Assembly (NCBI RefSeq): GCF_001188955.3
Contig: NZ_JPRF03000055.1
Span: 1-41,923 of the forward strand
DNA from: Kitasatospora aureofaciens
Lineage (GTDB): Bacteria; Actinomycetota; Actinomycetes; Streptomycetales; Streptomycetaceae
Direction of reading: 5' to 3'
Length of the DNA stretch: 41,923 bases
Within the stretch, counting starts at the first letter, position 1. Each line of letters starts with the position of its first letter. The translations under genes were made by a program, and so were the position numbers. Shown in pieces: positions 39,575-41,923 of the stretch. The notes beneath the pieces are model-generated. The model had not been told where the DNA came from and did not search any database. It saw nothing but the letters and a program-made list of their open reading frames with translations.

Positions 39575-40498
39575 TCAGGCCTCCTTGGTGAGGTCGGGGC
39601 CGGCGGGCCGGTCGTCGCCGGGGGAGGCGGGGAGCTCCTTGGCCACCACCGGGGCGTCGTCCTCGGTGTCGGGGCGGCGCAGCACCGTCACCGCGCCGGA
39701 GACGGTGGTGACGTTGAGGCTGCCGCGGCCCTCGCCGAGCTGCCCGGAGATCTTCTTGGCGCCCCAGGTGCTGCTCATCTTGAGCTCGTCGAAGGTGCTG
39801 GAGACGTCGCCGCTGGTGGAGCCGGCCTCGACGGTGGCGTCGGCCAGCGAGGGGATCCGGACCACGACCGGGCCGCTGACGGTGTTGACCTTGACGTCGG
39901 TCTCGCCGGCCACGTCGAGGTCCAGGGTGACGGCGCCGGTGACGGTGTTGGCCTGGACCCGGTCGGCGGTGCCGGCGATCACGGTGAGCTGGCCGGAGAC
40001 GGTGTTGACCTTGAGCTGGCCGCCGACCGCCTGGGCGTCGACGTCGCCGGTGACGGTGCTGGCGTCGATCCGCCCGGTGACCCCGGCCAGGGTGGTGTCG
40101 CCGCTGGCGGCCTGCACCGAGACGTGCCCGACGACGCCGGTCACGGTGGAGTGCGCCGACACGGTGCCGACCTTGACGTCGGTGCCGGCCGGGACGGTCA
40201 GGGTGACGTCGACGGAGCGCTTGCGCTTGAAGGAGTCGAAGAAGTTGCGGACCGATCCGACCGACTTGATCCAGTCGCCGAACTCGCCCCAGCTGTTGAT
40301 GTCCTTGTAGGTGACGGTGAGGACCCCGTCGACCAGGGTCACGTGCAGCGCCTCGCCCTTGAGGCCGGTGACCTCCAGGCGGGCCGGGCCCTCGGCCGCG
40401 ACCACGTTCACGGTGCCGTCGATGACGCGCACGTGCAGCGCGCGGACCGCGTCCTCGAAGATGGTCCTGCCCGGCCCGTCGATCGTCCACTGGCTCAT
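39575..40498 (-). CDS. DUF4097 beta-helix protein
   Basis: 307 aa. Repeating strand-turn units rich in TVSG/TVTG (VSAHSTVTGVVGHVSVQAAS, ASTVTGDVDAQAVG, KVNTVSGQLTV, QANTVTGAVTLDL, KVNTVSGPVVVRI, TSGDVSSTF, VTTVSGAVTV) form a right-handed beta-helix typical of DUF4097 (adhesin-like) proteins. No signal peptide or membrane helix is seen, so it is likely cytosolic. Families of this kind are encoded next to PadR regulators, and the binding surface may sense or scaffold an envelope signal. The stop is 1 nt before the PadR start, so translation is probably coupled. Confidence 0.87.
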   Translation of the reverse strand: MSQWTIDGPGRTIFEDAVRALHVRVIDGTVNVVAAEGPARLEVTGLKGEALHVTLVDGVLTVTYKDINSWGEFGDWIKSVGSVRNFFDSFKRKRSVDVTLTVPAGTDVKVGTVSAHSTVTGVVGHVSVQAASGDTTLAGVTGRIDASTVTGDVDAQAVGGQLKVNTVSGQLTVIAGTADRVQANTVTGAVTLDLDVAGETDVKVNTVSGPVVVRIPSLADATVEAGSTSGDVSSTFDELKMSSTWGAKKISGQLGEGRGSLNVTTVSGAVTVLRRPDTEDDAPVVAKELPASPGDDRPAGPDLTKEA

Positions 40499-40523
40499 CT
40501 CTGCCGCCTCCCGTCGCGGATCG

Positions 40524-40559
40524 CGATGTATCGCGTTCTCTTTCAAAGACGATATATCG
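40524..40559 (-). promoter_or_regulatory. Paired PadR operators before DUF4097-padR
   Basis: CGATGTATCG (40524-40533) and the perfect palindrome CGATATATCG (40550-40559) are both followed by CG, with 26 bp between the centres. They lie 25-62 bp upstream of the DUF4097 start in an AT-rich promoter window, unusual for this genome. They are the natural targets of the PadR protein of this operon. Confidence 0.65.
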
Positions 40560-40636
40560 CGTGCCGGGAAAAGCAAGCGGTTCGGCCCCGGGACGGGCCC
40601 GGAGCCGACCCGGAGCCGCCCCCTACGGGACACGCG

Positions 40637-40670
40637 GAGGGCCCGGGAGGCGGTTGCCTCCCGGGCCCTC
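40637..40670 (-). terminator. Terminator of the DUF6104-like gene
   Basis: A perfect 15-bp stem GAGGGCCCGGGAGGC (40637-40651 with 40656-40670) and 4-nt loop, 32 nt after the stop. Confidence 0.9.
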
Positions 40671-40702
40671 GGTCCGGCGGCCGTCGCCACCGGGTCAGGA
40701 CG

Positions 40703-40885
40703 TCACTCGTCGTCGTCCTCGTCGTCGAGCCGGGCCAGCCAGGTGGCCAGCCGCTCGACCGGGATCTCGAAGTCCGGGTTGAGGTCGACGAACTCGCGCA
40801 GGCGCTCGGCCAGCCACTCGAAGCTGACCTCCTCCTCGCCGCGCCGGCTCTCCAGCTCCTCGATGCCTCGGTCGGTGAAGTACAC
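40703..40885 (-). CDS. DUF6104-like small acidic protein
   Basis: 60 aa, GTG start preceded by CCGGAG. The sequence VYFTDRGIEELESRRG, VSFEWLAERLREFVDLNPDF, PVERLATWLARLDDEDDDE is a small helical, strongly acidic protein conserved in streptomycetes; I recall the name DUF6104 for this family. Its function is unknown. The frame continues upstream without a stop, but only the part from this GTG looks like protein. It lies between the proline-rich membrane protein (50 nt upstream) and the DUF4097 operon. Confidence 0.8.
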   Translation of the reverse strand: MYFTDRGIEELESRRGEEEVSFEWLAERLREFVDLNPDFEIPVERLATWLARLDDEDDDE

Positions 40886-40935
40886 GGTTCGCTCCGGTCC
40901 GGTGGGGATTGACCTGGCCAGGATAGACCCGCCGG

Positions 40936-41923
40936 TCAGCCGGCCCGCCAGGTGCTGACGGTCACCGAGGCGGCACCCGTGGTCGGGTCGGCGGCGGTGA
41001 TCGCGGCGATCGCGATGTTGCGGCTGTCCCGGTCGCGGATGCAGAGCAGCCGCCCGGGCGCGACCCGGTTGTACGTCAGGTCGGTGTCCGGCCGGGAGTC
41101 GATCGCGGCGGCGCACTGCTCGGCCGTGACCGTCGACTCGGTGATCACGGCGAAGTCCGACTTCTCGTCCCCCGCGCTCTCGAAGGAGTTGGCCTTGCTG
41201 CCGCTGCCGGTGTTGGTGACGCCCAGGCCCCACTTCAGGTCGCCGGAGCCGTTGTGCGGCACCACGGTGCCGGCGTTCAGGTCGATCCGGTACGCGTCCG
41301 AGGAGTACTCGGCGGCCGGGATCGAGAGCGCCTTCTTGTCCAGCACCAGGGTGTAGCCGACCGGCCGGGCGGGGGCCGAGACGGTGCCGGGGCCGGACTT
41401 CGAGGGCGCCGCGGACACCGGCACGCCGGGGGCGGAGGTGGTCGGGGCGGGGGAGGTGCCGTCCAGGGCGGGGGCCGGGTTCGGACTGCTGCTGCCGCCG
41501 CCCTGTCGGGTCGCGCTGTTGCTGCTGCTGCCCTTCCCGCCGTCGTCCAGCTTCTTCATCAGCACCACGCCGCCCGCGGTGCCGCCGACCGCCATCACCA
41601 GGGCGACCGTCACCAGCACCTTCCAGGAGACGCCGCCCCTGCGCTTGGCGTCCGCCTCGGGTGCCGGGGCGGCGGCGGTGACCACCGGGCCGGGCGGCGG
41701 GGTGTCGAAGGACGGCGGCCGCGCCCGGAGCGGGACGGTCGGCGGGGCGGGCAGCACCGGTGCGGTCGGCGTCTCGGTGGGAGGCTGCGGGGCGCCGTAC
41801 GCGCCGAGCGGCGGCGGGGCGAAGCCGGACGGGGGCGTGGCCGGGTGCTGCGGCGGCCGGCCCGGGACGGTGCCCGGGTGGGTCGGCGCGCCGACCGGCT
41901 GCGGGGGAGCCGCCGGGGCCGCC
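40936..41923 (-). CDS. Pro-rich single-pass membrane protein (partial)
   Basis: At least 329 codons; the 5' end lies beyond the window. The visible part begins with about 85 residues very rich in Pro, Ala and Gly, then a basic stretch (DAKRRGGVSWK), one transmembrane helix (VLVTVALVMAVGGTAGGVVL), a Ser/Gly/Pro linker and an extracellular C-terminal domain of about 140 residues (YTLVLDKKALSIPA..., CAAAIDSRPDTDL, GRLLCIRDRDSRNIAIAAI). The layout is that of streptomycete receptor-type proteins such as Ser/Thr kinases or zinc-ribbon sensors with a Pro-rich juxtamembrane region, but no kinase motif lies inside the window, so the class is undecided. A start at an internal GTG (41757) is less likely because the Pro-rich frame continues upstream. 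Confidence 0.7.
   Translation of the reverse strand, partial: AAPAAPPQPVGAPTHPGTVPGRPPQHPATPPSGFAPPPLGAYGAPQPPTETPTAPVLPAPPTVPLRARPPSFDTPPPGPVVTAAAPAPEADAKRRGGVSWKVLVTVALVMAVGGTAGGVVLMKKLDDGGKGSSSNSATRQGGGSSSPNPAPALDGTSPAPTTSAPGVPVSAAPSKSGPGTVSAPARPVGYTLVLDKKALSIPAAEYSSDAYRIDLNAGTVVPHNGSGDLKWGLGVTNTGSGSKANSFESAGDEKSDFAVITESTVTAEQCAAAIDSRPDTDLTYNRVAPGRLLCIRDRDSRNIAIAAITAADPTTGAASVTVSTWRAG

Overview
The window is very GC-rich, uses many GTG starts and overlapping GTGA/ATGA stop-start junctions, and carries streptomycete marker genes: DasR with DasABC, WblE, a SigH-type sigma factor with its RsbW-like partner, nickel superoxide dismutase with SodX, and a cytosolic malic enzyme. From memory, the gene order from dasR to the malic enzyme follows the Streptomyces coelicolor SCO5231-SCO5261 block. 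The source is a Streptomycetaceae chromosome (Streptomyces or Kitasatospora), core or near-core region rather than an island. I see no transposase, prophage, tRNA, rRNA or CRISPR array.

Layout. 1-5.0 kb: a surface-glycan locus with an Egghead-like processive family 2 glycosyltransferase, a secreted GH113-like (mannanase family) hydrolase and a convergent membrane O-acyltransferase with an SGNH domain. 5.2-9.9 kb: a GNAT enzyme, a GlxA/AraC-type regulator, a histidine phosphatase, and a DUF3311-MctP-like monocarboxylate uptake pair. 10.0-10.4 kb: a 115-bp tandem duplication and a strong terminator. 10.4-19.3 kb: the aminosugar locus, with dasR divergent from dasA-dasB-dasC and a GH3 beta-N-acetylhexosaminidase, then a second DasA-like binding protein under its own near-copy of the dasA promoter, and a GlmS-type SIS isomerase. 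19.3-21.2 kb: a PdtaS-like sensor kinase preceded by two DasR-box-like sites. 21.3-21.5 kb: a candidate 6C-like small RNA. 21.6-25.3 kb: wblE, a diacylglycerol-kinase-family lipid kinase, a small membrane protein, sigH and its anti-sigma gene.

25.4-29.6 kb: an SSAT-like acetyltransferase, a SnoaL-like protein, and a FecCD/BtuCD-type uptake operon behind a cobalamin riboswitch. 29.7-30.7 kb: divergent sodN and sodX. 30.8-35.6 kb: a CGNR zinc-finger regulator, a polar amino acid ABC operon (binding protein, permease, ATPase) and a second, separately transcribed binding protein. 36.2-38.5 kb: malic enzyme and an MDR-family oxidoreductase. 38.5-41.9 kb: a PadR regulator with a DUF4097 protein behind paired operators, a DUF6104-like small protein, and a Pro-rich membrane protein cut by the window end.

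How it works together: the centre imports chito-oligosaccharides (DasABC; the ATPase, MsiK in relatives, must be encoded elsewhere), trims them (GH3) and converts aminosugar phosphate (probably the SIS isomerase) under DasR. Flanking genes handle stress (SigH, WblE, SodN) and nutrient uptake. The items most worth follow-up are the 6C-like RNA, the conserved promoter in front of both DasA paralogues with the SIS enzyme in the nagB position, the putative DasR sites in front of the kinase, the beta-mannan-like glycan locus, and several unexplained short repeats in regulatory regions.
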